Source: Kribbella albertanoniae (GTDB taxonomy: Bacteria; Actinomycetota; Actinomycetes; Propionibacteriales; Kribbellaceae). Taken from it: a DNA stretch of 64,000 bases. The position numbers were made by a program, and so were the translations under genes. Of this stretch, positions 54,025 to 63,011 are shown in pieces. Location: NCBI RefSeq assembly GCF_004348455.1, contig NZ_SMKA01000011.1:1-64000 (forward strand), read 5' to 3'. Under the pieces are notes generated by a model. It saw nothing but the letters and a program-made list of their open reading frames with translations, was not told the origin of the DNA and did not search any database. Each line of letters begins with the position of its first letter. Position 1 is the stretch's first letter.

Positions 54025-55313
54025 TTGCCGGTCACCGGTCCGAGAATGAGAGCCTTCCAGGAATCACTGCCGAGCAGGTCCTGCTGTCCGCCGGTCGAGC
54101 CGAGGATCATCTCCGGCATCCCGCCCGAGCCACCCGCCGCGCCGGTCGCCGGGTCGTAGCCGATGCCGTAGCCGGTCCGGTTCCGGTCCTGGCGCGACGA
54201 CGGGCTCGGCGCGTTCTGCGCACCCCGGACATTCACGCCGCTCGACGGCGACGCCGTACAGGATGCGTTCTTGACCTTGGTGTCCGCGGTGTCCTGCGGC
54301 ACCCGCCAGTTGTCCTTGGAGTAGCCGGCCCGGCAGGCCGGTGGGGACACTCCGAGCACGAGCCCGAAGTGGGCGTCGTAGTGCCCGGTCCCCGGGTCCT
54401 TGGCCGGTACGACGTATCCGCCCATGGACACCGCCGGATACACCACCAGCAGCTGCTCGACGGCGTCGAGCCGGACCGCGGTCAGTTGGTTCACCGTCAG
54501 CAGATTACCCAGCAGCACCGCGATGTCGGCCCGGTTGTCCTGGATCAGGCCGGTGATCTGGGTCGACGCGGCCGAACCCTGGTCGATCACCTTGCGCAGG
54601 TTCGCGTCCGAGCCGACCAGGGCGTCGGACAGCAGCGCGAGGTTCTTCGCCCAGGTCTTGATCGCGTCACCACTGGCCACCTGGGTGGCCAGCACGGTGT
54701 CGCCGTCGTTGATCAGCTTGATCGTCTGCAGGATGTTCGCGTCCGCGTCGTCGATCAGCCGGCCGGAGCTGTCGATGATCTTCTGCAGGTCGGTCCCGCG
54801 GCCCTTGAGTGCGGCCCCGAGCTCCTTGATCGTGGTCCGCAGGCTGTCCTGGTTCACGGAGTTGACCAGCTGGTCGAGGTTCAGCAGCAGCTCGGTGGTG
54901 TCGATCGGGATCGCGGTGTCCTCCCGGTCGATCCGCGAGTGGTCCTTCAGGTACGGACCCTCGTCGCGGCGCGGCTGCAGGTCGACGTACTGCTCGCCGA
55001 TCGCGGACCGGTTCGCCACCACGGCGAGCAGGTCGTTCGGGATCTTGTTGGTCTTCTTGTCGATGTCGAGGGCGACCAGTACGCCGTCGGGCAGCAGCTT
55101 CAGCTCGCCGACCCGGCCGACCGGCTGGCCGCGGTACGTCACCTCGGCGCCTTCGAAGATGCCGCCGGACTCGGCGAAGCTGGCGCTGACCGTGTAGTCC
55201 TGGTCGAACAGCAGCTTGTCGATCTGGGCGTACCTCGCGCCGACGAACGCGATCCCGACGACGGTGATCAGCAAGAACACCATCAGCTGGATCCGGACTC
55301 CCTTGGTGATCAC
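54021..55313 (-). CDS. mceF: Mce family protein MceF
   Basis: The 430-residue protein has an N-terminal membrane anchor (about 8-28), an MCE domain (about 37-115: VSASFAESGGIFEGAEVTYRG, VGRVGELKLLPDGVLV) and a long helical part (to about 300) that would form the hydrophobic tunnel across the cell envelope. A Pro/Ser-rich tail with a GYDP segment follows. The GTG at 55313 overlaps the mceE stop (GTGA). It is the sixth Mce protein in order, so F is assigned by position. Confidence 0.9.
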   Translation of the reverse strand: MITKGVRIQLMVFLLITVVGIAFVGARYAQIDKLLFDQDYTVSASFAESGGIFEGAEVTYRGQPVGRVGELKLLPDGVLVALDIDKKTNKIPNDLLAVVANRSAIGEQYVDLQPRRDEGPYLKDHSRIDREDTAIPIDTTELLLNLDQLVNSVNQDSLRTTIKELGAALKGRGTDLQKIIDSSGRLIDDADANILQTIKLINDGDTVLATQVASGDAIKTWAKNLALLSDALVGSDANLRKVIDQGSAASTQITGLIQDNRADIAVLLGNLLTVNQLTAVRLDAVEQLLVVYPAVSMGGYVVPAKDPGTGHYDAHFGLVLGVSPPACRAGYSKDNWRVPQDTADTKVKNASCTASPSSGVNVRGAQNAPSPSSRQDRNRTGYGIGYDPATGAAGGSGGMPEMILGSTGGQQDLLGSDSWKALILGPVTGK

Positions 55314-56554
55314 TTCACCACCCCCGGCATCAGTGCGCGGGCCAGGTCGGGATCGAACCCGGCCCGGTTCAGCTTCGGGCCACAAACCGGCAGCAGGAGC
55401 ACGGTCACGCAGGTGGTGGCGATCCCGGTCGGCTTGGCGCCTGGCTTGGTCGTCGTCGGGTTGTGCACCGGCAGACTGATGTTGCCGGTCGGCAGTGCGG
55501 TCGGCCCGACAGTCGGCAGGTCCAGGCCGAGCAGGCCCTTCAGCAGCTTCTGGGTGTTGATGTCCAAGGTGATACCGAGGTTCGTGTAGTCACCCTTGAC
55601 ACCCCGTGCCGCGGCATCCGGGAACGGATAGGTGAACAGCAGCTCGAGCGACTTCGGCAGGTTCTCCCCTGCCTCGGCCAGCTTCGTCAGGATCGGGTAC
55701 AGCGACTGCAGGTTCGCGACGAGGTCCTTCTGCGCCGAGGTGATCACCCGGGTCGCCGTGCTGCCCAGTGTGGACAGGGCCTGCAGCGTCTTGACCAGCG
55801 CGGCCCGCTGCTTGTCCAGGGTTGCGATCGACTTCGGCAGCGAGTCGATCGCGGTCGCCAGCGTCTCCTTCTGGGCGTTCAGCTTCTTGGCCAGCGCGTC
55901 CACCGCGGTGATCGCGGTGACGATCTTCTGCTTGTTCTGGTCCAGGGTGCCGACGAAGGTGTCGAGCTGGGTGAGCACGCTCTTGATGGCCGGCTCGTTC
56001 CCGGTGAGCGCCTTGTTCAGCTCCTGGGTGATGATCTGCAGCTGCGCGACACCGCCGCCGTTCAGCAGCAGGGACAGCGCGGCCAGGACCTCTTCGACCT
56101 CGACGTTGCTGGTCGTCCGGGACAGCGGGATGACCTCGCCGTCGTCGAGCCGGCCGCGCGGAGCCTCCTGCCCGGTCGGCTTCGCCAGCGACACGAACTT
56201 CTCGCCGAGCAGGCTGGTCTGCCGGATCGTCGCGCGCTCGTTGTCCGGCAGCTCGAGACTCTTCGGCAACCGGATCCGCACCTTGGCGACGTACCCCTCG
56301 AGCCAGACCTTCTCGACCATGCCGACCGTCACGTCGTCGACCTTCACCGTCGACTTCGGCACCAGGTCCAGGACGTCGGTGAACTCGACAGTGACCGTGT
56401 ACGACGGCCCTTTGATCTTCGCGCCACCGGGCAACGGCAACGAGTACACGCTGAAGTCACACCCGGTCAGCGCCATCGCCATCGCGAGCGCTCCGGCAAC
56501 TAGTGCCCAGCGTCGGCTGTGGTTCGAGCGATTGCGGTGTTCAGGTGCGTGCAT
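55310..56554 (-). CDS. mceE: Mce family lipoprotein MceE
   Basis: The 414-residue protein has a lipoprotein signal: MHAPEHRNRSNHSRRW, a hydrophobic core ALVAGALAMAMA and the lipobox LTGC with Cys32, as in MceE lipoproteins (LprK). The MCE domain follows (about 50-130: YTVTVEFTDVLDLVPKSTVKV), then long helices. The likely start, the ATG at 56554, lies inside repeat copy A; no other start leaves a complete signal peptide. In-frame ATGs further upstream would add an odd Arg-rich stretch encoded by the rest of the repeat. Confidence 0.88.
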   Translation of the reverse strand: MHAPEHRNRSNHSRRWALVAGALAMAMALTGCDFSVYSLPLPGGAKIKGPSYTVTVEFTDVLDLVPKSTVKVDDVTVGMVEKVWLEGYVAKVRIRLPKSLELPDNERATIRQTSLLGEKFVSLAKPTGQEAPRGRLDDGEVIPLSRTTSNVEVEEVLAALSLLLNGGGVAQLQIITQELNKALTGNEPAIKSVLTQLDTFVGTLDQNKQKIVTAITAVDALAKKLNAQKETLATAIDSLPKSIATLDKQRAALVKTLQALSTLGSTATRVITSAQKDLVANLQSLYPILTKLAEAGENLPKSLELLFTYPFPDAAARGVKGDYTNLGITLDINTQKLLKGLLGLDLPTVGPTALPTGNISLPVHNPTTTKPGAKPTGIATTCVTVLLLPVCGPKLNRAGFDPDLARALMPGVVK

Positions 56555-56634
56555 CGGGGTGCCGGAGGAGCGGCCTCGATGCTTTTCCATCGTGGCTGTT
56601 CCTCCGGTGCCGCGAGGTGCGTGCCTGGGCGCCG
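56535..56634 (-). repeat. Repeat copy A at the mceD-mceE junction
   Basis: This 100-bp element matches 58924-59021. The left 22 bp (56535-56556) agree at 21 positions and the right 23 bp (56612-56634) are identical; the middle shares GGAGGA, CTCGATGC and CATCGTGG. Each copy has AGGTGCGTGC twice as a direct repeat. In the direction of the operon the copy ends with ATGCACGCACCTG, whose ATG is the likely mceE start. Confidence 0.85.
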
Positions 56635-56682
56635 CAAGCGCCGAAGCACGGCCGACGCTGGGCACTCGCGCCGTACGACGTC

Positions 56683-57882
56683 TCATCGGACCAGGCCTCC
56701 GAGCGTCGGGTCAACGGGGTCCGGGCTGGTCGGTTTGGGCTGCTCGACGCCACCGGCCGCGGCCCACGGCGTACCGGCTGGTCCACCGCTGGCCGGCGCG
56801 CTGCCGGTCAGCTGGCTGAGCAGCGGCAGCTTCGGTAGTGAGTCCAGCACCGGCTTGAGCAGCGAGCAGGTCGACATCGGCTGGTTCACCTGCAGCAGCA
56901 GCGAGCAGATGAACGACGACGGGTTGTCGAGCTGGGCCAGGTTGATCCGCTGGTCCAGCGTGCCGAACTGCGGGTTGTAGATCCGGGCCAGGTTGCCCAG
57001 CCCCAGCGGCGCGGTGTCGAGGATCTCGGCCAGTGCGGCCTTCTCCTTGACCAGGATCTGGGAGATCTCGGTGGCCCCGGAGACGGTGTTCTTCACCAGG
57101 GCCCGGTTCTCCTTCACGAACGTCGCGACCTCGCCGAGCGCGGCCGCCAGCAGCGACAGCGCAGCCGTCAGGTCCTTGCGCTCTCCGGCCAGCGTCGTCG
57201 ACGTCGCGGCGAAGTTCGTGTTGAACTGCTTGACCAGCGCATCGTTCGCGGCGAGCGCGGAGACGAAGGTCTGCAGCTGCCGGATCGTCGCGAACAGGCT
57301 CTCCGAGTTGCCGGCCAGCGTCCCAGTCAGCTTGGAGACGTCGGTGATCGTCTGGTTGAGCTTCGCGCCCTGACCGTTCAGGTTCTTCGCCGAGACGTCC
57401 AGCAGCCGCGACAGCGCGCCCTGGTCGTTGGCGCCCTTCGGACCGAGCGCGACGGACAGGTCGTTGAGGCTCTGGTAGATCTGGTCGAGCTCCAGCGGGA
57501 CGGCGGTGCGCTCGATCGGGATCTCCGCCCCGTCTGCCATCACCTCGCCCTTGGAGTACACCGGGGTGAGCTGCACGTACCGGTCGGCGACGATCGACGG
57601 CGCTGCGATCACGGCCTTCGCCGTGGCCGGCACCTTGTGCTTGGCCTCCCACCAGAACTTCACCCGGATCGTCCGGCCGGCCGGGGTGACGCTCTCCACC
57701 TCGCCGACCTTGATGCCGAGGACCCGGACATCGGACCCGGGATAGACCGACACCGCCCGCGGGAAGTACGCCGTCGCCGACACCCGCTCGGGGTTCGGCC
57801 AGAGCGAGATCACGCTGATCGCGAGGATCACCACGACCACGGCGATCGCGATCAGCCGGGAGAACGACGAGACCTTCGTCAT
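56683..57882 (-). CDS. mceD: Mce family protein MceD
   Basis: The 399-residue protein has a membrane anchor (about 9-29), an MCE domain (about 35-115: VSATAYFPRAVSVYPGSDVRV, GIKVGEVESVTPAG) and a helical part to about 340, then a Gly/Pro-rich tail (PASGGPAGTPWAAAGG). Its start overlaps the mceC stop by 4 nt. Letter assigned by order in the operon. Confidence 0.9.
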   Translation of the reverse strand: MTKVSSFSRLIAIAVVVVILAISVISLWPNPERVSATAYFPRAVSVYPGSDVRVLGIKVGEVESVTPAGRTIRVKFWWEAKHKVPATAKAVIAAPSIVADRYVQLTPVYSKGEVMADGAEIPIERTAVPLELDQIYQSLNDLSVALGPKGANDQGALSRLLDVSAKNLNGQGAKLNQTITDVSKLTGTLAGNSESLFATIRQLQTFVSALAANDALVKQFNTNFAATSTTLAGERKDLTAALSLLAAALGEVATFVKENRALVKNTVSGATEISQILVKEKAALAEILDTAPLGLGNLARIYNPQFGTLDQRINLAQLDNPSSFICSLLLQVNQPMSTCSLLKPVLDSLPKLPLLSQLTGSAPASGGPAGTPWAAAGGVEQPKPTSPDPVDPTLGGLVR

Positions 57883-58889
57883 CGGGTGCCTCCCAGGATC
57901 GGCGGCAGACCGAGATCGACCTTCGGCAGTGGCACCTCGGGCACCGGCACCAGGTTCTGCAGGTAGACATCGAACCAGGGCCCGGTGCCGAGCGTGTTGG
58001 TGAACAGCTTGATGAACGGCGCGAGCCCCTTGATGCTCGCGTCCAGATCCTTCTGGTTCTTCAGCAGCACGCCGAGGACCGCGTTCACCTTCTGCAGGGT
58101 CGGGCCGAGGTCCTTGCGGTTCTCCCGGACCAGCGCGGTGATCTGCGCGGACAGCTTCTGCGTCGAGACCAGCAGCGAATGGATCAGCGCCCGCCGGGCC
58201 TGCACGGCCTGGAAGACGGTGTTGCCGTCCTTCATCAGCTTGATCAGCTGCTGGTTGCGGTCGGCAAGCACCTTGGTGACCGTGTTCGAGTGCTGCAGCA
58301 GGAGCTTCAGCTGCTCGTCGCGCTTCGCCACGTTCCGGGAGAGGCGGGACAGGCCGGTGAGCGAGGCCTGCACCTCCTCCGGAGTGTTCTTGAACGTCGT
58401 CGAAAGGGTGTCCAGGGCCCTCGCCAGCTGCGCGGTGTCGATCCGCTCGGTCGTGTTCGCGAGATCCGAGAACGCGTCCACGACGTCGTACGCCGAAACT
58501 GTCCGGGCCAGCGGGATCTCCGCACCGGCCTTGAGCTGGCCACCACCGGCCGGGTTCAGCTTCAGGTACTTCTGCCCGAGCAGGGTCTTGATCTTCATCT
58601 CGGCGCCGGTCTGGTCGCCGAGCTTCACGCCCTTGTCGATGACGAAGTCGACCCGGACGTGGGTGCCGTCGAGCTCGACCTTGCGGACCTGCCCGACCCG
58701 GACGCCGGCCACCCGGATCTCGTCCTTCGGCTTCAGGCCACCGGCCTCGGAGAACTGCGCGGAGTACTTGGTCCCGCCACCGATCAGCGGCAGGTCCTGC
58801 GCCTTGAACGCGGCCAGCATGATCAGCCCGAGCACCGTCAGGCCGACGACGCCGATCGTCACCTGGTTCTGTTCGCGGAAGGGTTTCAC
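57879..58889 (-). CDS. mceC: Mce family protein MceC
   Basis: The 336-residue protein has an anchor (about 11-31: VTIGVVGLTVLGLIMLAAF), an MCE domain (about 42-115: YSAQFSEAGGLKPKDEIRVAG) and a helical tunnel part. I chose the GTG at 58889 because AAGGGGGG lies about 8 nt upstream. An ATG 18 codons earlier, inside repeat copy B, is also in frame and would add MHAPGHRSYAPTAKGG; this start is possible but lacks a binding site. It overlaps mceD by 4 nt. Confidence 0.9.
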   Translation of the reverse strand: MKPFREQNQVTIGVVGLTVLGLIMLAAFKAQDLPLIGGGTKYSAQFSEAGGLKPKDEIRVAGVRVGQVRKVELDGTHVRVDFVIDKGVKLGDQTGAEMKIKTLLGQKYLKLNPAGGGQLKAGAEIPLARTVSAYDVVDAFSDLANTTERIDTAQLARALDTLSTTFKNTPEEVQASLTGLSRLSRNVAKRDEQLKLLLQHSNTVTKVLADRNQQLIKLMKDGNTVFQAVQARRALIHSLLVSTQKLSAQITALVRENRKDLGPTLQKVNAVLGVLLKNQKDLDASIKGLAPFIKLFTNTLGTGPWFDVYLQNLVPVPEVPLPKVDLGLPPILGGTR

Positions 58890-58923
58890 GAAGTGGCCCC
58901 CCTTGGCCGTTGGTGCGTAGCTC

Positions 58924-59021
58924 CGGTGTCCAGGTGCGTGCATCGCAAGGCGGAGGAGGGACTCGATGCGGGGTTCATCGTGGCCCGACGACAACGCAGC
59001 GAGGTGCGTGCCTGGGCGCCG
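58924..59021 (-). repeat. Repeat copy B at the mceB-mceC junction
   Basis: This 98-bp element is the partner of 56535-56634, with nearly identical outer 22-23 bp and a more variable middle. As in copy A, its ATG (58943-58941) is in frame with the gene after it, and both copies encode MHAP-x-HR. It fills most of the 160-nt gap between mceB and mceC. Confidence 0.85.
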
Positions 59022-59049
59022 GAGATGCGTGCCGAACGGCTAAGGGGGG

Positions 59050-60084
59050 TCACTTTTGGCACCTCGCCGAGTTGTTGTCGTAGCTGACCGGGACGCGGGT
59101 GCCCAGGGGCAGCGTGACGTTGCCGTCGAAGTTGCACAGGTAGAAGTTGAACCAGGAGCCGTACGACGCGGTGCGGCTCATCGTGTTCAGCTTCTCCGGC
59201 ATGTAGTTCAGCGTCTTCACCCAGATGCCCTGGGTGTCGTCGAGGGTGGTGGCGACCGTGCGCAGGCGGTCCAGATCGGCCTTGATCGGGACTCTGGTCT
59301 GCTGCAGCAGGCCGGCCGTCTTGGTATTCAGCGAGTTGATCGAGCCGAGCGAGCTCAGGATCGGGTTGATGTCCTGGCTCAGACCGGTGATGAACTGCTG
59401 CAGATTGACCAGCAACTGGGAGAAGTTCTGCTGGCGCTGCGAGACGATCTGCAGCGTCGAGGTCAGGTTGGTGATCAGGCTGCCGATCACCTCGTCCGCG
59501 TCGGCCAGGGTGGTGGTCAGCGAGGCGGTCTTGGCCAGCAGCGATTCGATCGTGCCGCCCTCGCCCTGCAGCACCTTGATCACCTCGAAAGCGAACTGGT
59601 TCACGTCCGCCGGGGTGAGCGCGGTGAACAGCGGCTTGAAGCCGTTGAACAGCACCGACAGGTCGAGCGCCGGCGCCGTCCGCTCCTTCGGGATCAGCCC
59701 GTTCGCCTTCAACCGCTCGCCGCCGCCGACGCCGTCGGTGAGGGCGATGTACCGGTTGCCGACCAGGTTGCGGTAGCGCAGCGTCGCCTTGGTCGAGGTG
59801 TCGACGACCTGGTCGGAGTCGACGCTGAAGGTCACCATCGCCAAGGTGTTCTGATAGAGCGCGATCTTGTCGACCTGCCCGACCTTCACCCCCGCGATCC
59901 GGATGTCGTCACCCTGGTTCAGCCCGACCGCGTCGGTGAACACGGCCCGGTACTTCGTCGTCGCGTTGAAGGTGATGTTGCCGATCGTCACCGCCAGCAG
60001 GGCGGTCGCGACCGTGGTCACCACCACGAAGATCGACAGCCGGACGATGTCCAGCGAGGTCTTCTTGTCCAGCAGTTTGGTCAT
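59050..60084 (-). CDS. mceB: Mce family protein MceB
   Basis: The 344-residue protein has an anchor (about 14-34), an MCE domain (about 40-120: KYRAVFTDAVGLNQGDDIRIAG) and long amphipathic helices to the C-terminus (YGSWFNFYLCNFDGNVTLPL). It overlaps the mceA stop by 4 nt. Letter assigned by order. Confidence 0.9.
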   Translation of the reverse strand: MTKLLDKKTSLDIVRLSIFVVVTTVATALLAVTIGNITFNATTKYRAVFTDAVGLNQGDDIRIAGVKVGQVDKIALYQNTLAMVTFSVDSDQVVDTSTKATLRYRNLVGNRYIALTDGVGGGERLKANGLIPKERTAPALDLSVLFNGFKPLFTALTPADVNQFAFEVIKVLQGEGGTIESLLAKTASLTTTLADADEVIGSLITNLTSTLQIVSQRQQNFSQLLVNLQQFITGLSQDINPILSSLGSINSLNTKTAGLLQQTRVPIKADLDRLRTVATTLDDTQGIWVKTLNYMPEKLNTMSRTASYGSWFNFYLCNFDGNVTLPLGTRVPVSYDNNSARCQK

Positions 60085-61409
60085 TTGAGATTCACCTGCC
60101 CACCGCGCAGCAACGGCCCCACCAGGAGCGTGGTCAGATCCGGTACGTCGCTCGCCGGGACACCCATCGCCGGTGCGACGACCGCGTCGACGACCTTCTG
60201 CTCGGCCGGCGTACCAACGCCTTGGGTGTCCATCGCAAAGCCCGGCATCGCGCGGTTCAACGTCAGATTCAGCGGCGGCGTTGTCGTCTTGTTGTGGTCA
60301 CCGATCACGCCGTCCGCGCCGGTGATGTACGGCGCCGGGTTCTGCTGCGTGTACGGCCCCGGCTTCTCGCCGGGGTGGCTGTAGTTCTTGCCCACGCAGG
60401 TCGGCCCTCGGTGGTCGGCGTACACCGGCAACTCGTTCGGCTCGTACGGGGTCGGCTGGTTGGTGATGATCTCGAGGTTGATGTTCAGCCGTCCGTCGCG
60501 GAACGTGTCGTTCAGGATCGGGGTGGTGTCCGTCATCACCTTCAGGAAGCACGGAATCTCGGGCGAGTAGCGCTCCAGCAGGTCCAGCACCGGCCGGCTC
60601 ACCTCGCCGAGCCGGATGATGCGGTCCTCGTTCTGCTTCAGCAGCGTGTCCGTCGTCGAGGAGAGCGTCTGGACGTCGACGAAGAACCTCTGCAGCTGCT
60701 GTTCCTTCTCGACGACCGTGTTCCCGGTGATGGTCAGGTTCCGCAGCGCACGGACGAGATCCGGCGTCGCGTCGCCGTACAGCTGGGAGACCTGGGTGAG
60801 CTTGGTCAGCGCGGCCATCAGCTTCGGGACGTTCGGGTTCAACTTCTTCAGGTAGCTGTCGAGCTGGGTCAGCGTCCCGCCGATCTCGGCGCCGCGGCCC
60901 TCCAGTGCGGTGGCCAGCGTGTTCAGCGTCGCGTTCAGGTCGGCCGGGTCGACTGCCTGCAGCAACGGCAGAGCGTCGTTCAGCACCTTCTCGATCTCGA
61001 TGCCGACCGCGGTCTTGTCCCGCGCGATCACGTCACCGGCCCGGATGTGCCGGCCCTCGGCGCCGGTCGGTGGCACCAGGGCGACGTACTTCTCGCCGAA
61101 CAGCGTCTTGGGCAGGATCCGCGCACTCACCGCGCTGGAGATCTCGTTGATCTGGTCGGGTTTCAGCGACAGGTGCACCGTCGCCTCGCCACCGTCCGTG
61201 GAAACCCCGCTGACCTCGCCGACGATGATGCCGCGCAGCTTCACATCCGCATGCTCGTTGAGCTGCAGACCGATGTGGCTCGTCTTCAGCTCCACGTCGA
61301 CCGTGTCGGTGAAGACCTTCGCGTAGAAGGCGTACGTCAGCCACAGCAGGAAACACAGCACGCCGATGAACGCGACGCCGTACGCCTTGTGCGGAATCTT
61401 GTTGATCAT
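60081..61409 (-). CDS. mceA: Mce family protein MceA
   Basis: The 442-residue protein is the first Mce subunit. It has an anchor (about 11-31: VAFIGVLCFLLWLTYAFYA), an MCE domain (about 38-115: VDVELKTSHIGLQLNEHADVK) and a helical part with a C-terminal loop region (YADHRGPTCVGKNYSHPG). The ATG at 61409 overlaps the stop of the yrbEB gene; the frame open upstream is a shadow. Mce subunits form a hexamer that moves lipids or sterols across the envelope. Confidence 0.92.
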   Translation of the reverse strand: MINKIPHKAYGVAFIGVLCFLLWLTYAFYAKVFTDTVDVELKTSHIGLQLNEHADVKLRGIIVGEVSGVSTDGGEATVHLSLKPDQINEISSAVSARILPKTLFGEKYVALVPPTGAEGRHIRAGDVIARDKTAVGIEIEKVLNDALPLLQAVDPADLNATLNTLATALEGRGAEIGGTLTQLDSYLKKLNPNVPKLMAALTKLTQVSQLYGDATPDLVRALRNLTITGNTVVEKEQQLQRFFVDVQTLSSTTDTLLKQNEDRIIRLGEVSRPVLDLLERYSPEIPCFLKVMTDTTPILNDTFRDGRLNINLEIITNQPTPYEPNELPVYADHRGPTCVGKNYSHPGEKPGPYTQQNPAPYITGADGVIGDHNKTTTPPLNLTLNRAMPGFAMDTQGVGTPAEQKVVDAVVAPAMGVPASDVPDLTTLLVGPLLRGGQVNLK

Positions 61410-62236
61410 CCGGCCAGCCTCACCGTGGTCGTGGTCCCCCAGATGGCCATGGACAGCAGCAGGTCGACCACGTTGATGACGACGATCGACGTACGGACTG
61501 CGCGCCCGACCGCGACGCCTACGCCCGCCGGGCCGCCGCTCGCGTGGTAGCCGTGGTAGCAGTGCACCAGGATCACCAGCACCGCGAAGACCAGCACCTT
61601 GCCGAACGACCACAACACGTCGCCCGGTGGTAAGAACAGATGGAAGTAATGGTCGTACGTCCCGGTGCTCTGCCCGTAGAACGTCGTCACGGTCAACCGG
61701 GTCGCGAAGTACGACGAGAGCAGACCGACGACGTACAACGGGATCACCGCGATCAGGCCGGCGATGATCCGGGTGGTGACCAGATACGGCAGCGACGGGA
61801 TCGCCATCACCTCGAGGGCGTCGATCTCCTCACTGATCCGCATCGCGCCGAGCTGGGCGGTGAAACCGCAGCCGACGGTCGCGGCCAGCGCGATGCCGGC
61901 GATCAGTGGGCCGATCTCGCGGGTGTTGATATAGGCGCTGACGAAGCCGGCGAAGGCCGACGTACCGATCTGGTTCAGCGCCGAGTAGCCCTGCAGGCCG
62001 ACCTCGGTCCCGGTGAAGAAGGCCAGGAAGGTGATCACGCCGACGGTGCCACCGATCACGGCGAGCGCGCCGGTGCCCAGGGTCACCTCGGCCAGCAGGC
62101 GGAGGATCTCCTTGCGGTACCGGGTGATCGACTTGCCGGACCAGGCCAGTGCCTTGATGTAGAAGGCAAGCTGTTCGCCGAGCCGATCCAGCGAGTTCAG
62201 CGGCTTCTTCACCAGGGTGTCCATCAGGGCAGACAC
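61406..62236 (-). CDS. YrbE/MlaE-type permease, second subunit
   Basis: The 276-residue membrane protein (about five to six hydrophobic segments from residue 50) has the MlaE-family glycine- and glutamate-rich loop: FTAQLGAMRISEEIDALEVM (EExDAL), the coupling helix to the ATPase. It corresponds to YrbEB and is 1 nt from the yrbEA stop, overlapping mceA by 4 nt. Confidence 0.92.
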   Translation of the reverse strand: MSALMDTLVKKPLNSLDRLGEQLAFYIKALAWSGKSITRYRKEILRLLAEVTLGTGALAVIGGTVGVITFLAFFTGTEVGLQGYSALNQIGTSAFAGFVSAYINTREIGPLIAGIALAATVGCGFTAQLGAMRISEEIDALEVMAIPSLPYLVTTRIIAGLIAVIPLYVVGLLSSYFATRLTVTTFYGQSTGTYDHYFHLFLPPGDVLWSFGKVLVFAVLVILVHCYHGYHASGGPAGVGVAVGRAVRTSIVVINVVDLLLSMAIWGTTTTVRLAG

Positions 62237-62237
62237 G

Positions 62238-63011
62238 TCACGCCCCCTTCGGCGGGACGAGCTGGAAGTAGATCGCGGTCATCGAGAAGTTCGCGACGAA
62301 CAGCAGCATGAACGTGATGACGACCGACTGGTTCACGGCGTCACCGACGCCCTTCGGGCCGCCGCCCGCGTTCATCCCCTTGTACGACGCGACGATGGCC
62401 GCGATGAATCCGAACACCAGCGCCTTCACCTGGCCCTGCCACAGATCCGGCAGATGGGCGAGCGCGGTGAACGAGGCGATATAACTGCCTGGCGTGCCGT
62501 CCTGCAGGACGACGTTGAAAACGTAGCCGCCCATCACGCCGACGACACTCACGAACCCGTTCAGGAAGAAGGCGACCATCATCGTCGCCAGCACCCGCGG
62601 CACCACCAGCCGCTGGATCGGGTCGATCCCGAGCACCATCATCGCGTCGAGCTCTTCACGGATCTTCCGCGCACCCAGGTCGGCGCAGATCGCCGAGCCA
62701 CCGGCACCGGCGATCAGCAGCGCGGTCGCGATCGGCGACGCCTCCCGGACCACGGCCAGTACGGCGGCCGACCCGGTGAAGGCCTGCGCGCCGAACTGCT
62801 TGATCAGTCCGCCGACCTGCAACGCGATCACGGCACCGAACGGGATCGCGACGAGTGCGGTCGGGATGATCGTCACGCTCGCGACGAACCAGGCCTGCTG
62901 CAGGAACTCCTTCAGCTGGAAAGGCCGCCGTACCGACGCCCGCAGTGTGTCGAGGGCGAAGGCGAACAGTGAGCCTGCATGCTTCAGCGGGGCGGTCGCG
63001 GACAGACTCAC
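62238..63011 (-). CDS. YrbE/MlaE-type permease, first subunit
   Basis: The 257-residue membrane protein has about six hydrophobic segments and the MlaE coupling motif ICADLGARKIREELDAMMVLG. It corresponds to YrbEA and forms the membrane channel with YrbEB. Its ATG overlaps the stop of the ATPase gene by 4 nt. Confidence 0.92.
   Translation of the reverse strand: MSLSATAPLKHAGSLFAFALDTLRASVRRPFQLKEFLQQAWFVASVTIIPTALVAIPFGAVIALQVGGLIKQFGAQAFTGSAAVLAVVREASPIATALLIAGAGGSAICADLGARKIREELDAMMVLGIDPIQRLVVPRVLATMMVAFFLNGFVSVVGVMGGYVFNVVLQDGTPGSYIASFTALAHLPDLWQGQVKALVFGFIAAIVASYKGMNAGGGPKGVGDAVNQSVVITFMLLFVANFSMTAIYFQLVPPKGA

Noticed and set aside
56555-56686. Further 44-residue extension of MceE
   Set aside because: It is encoded by the rest of the repeat, is Arg-rich, and would place the signal peptide far from the N-terminus.
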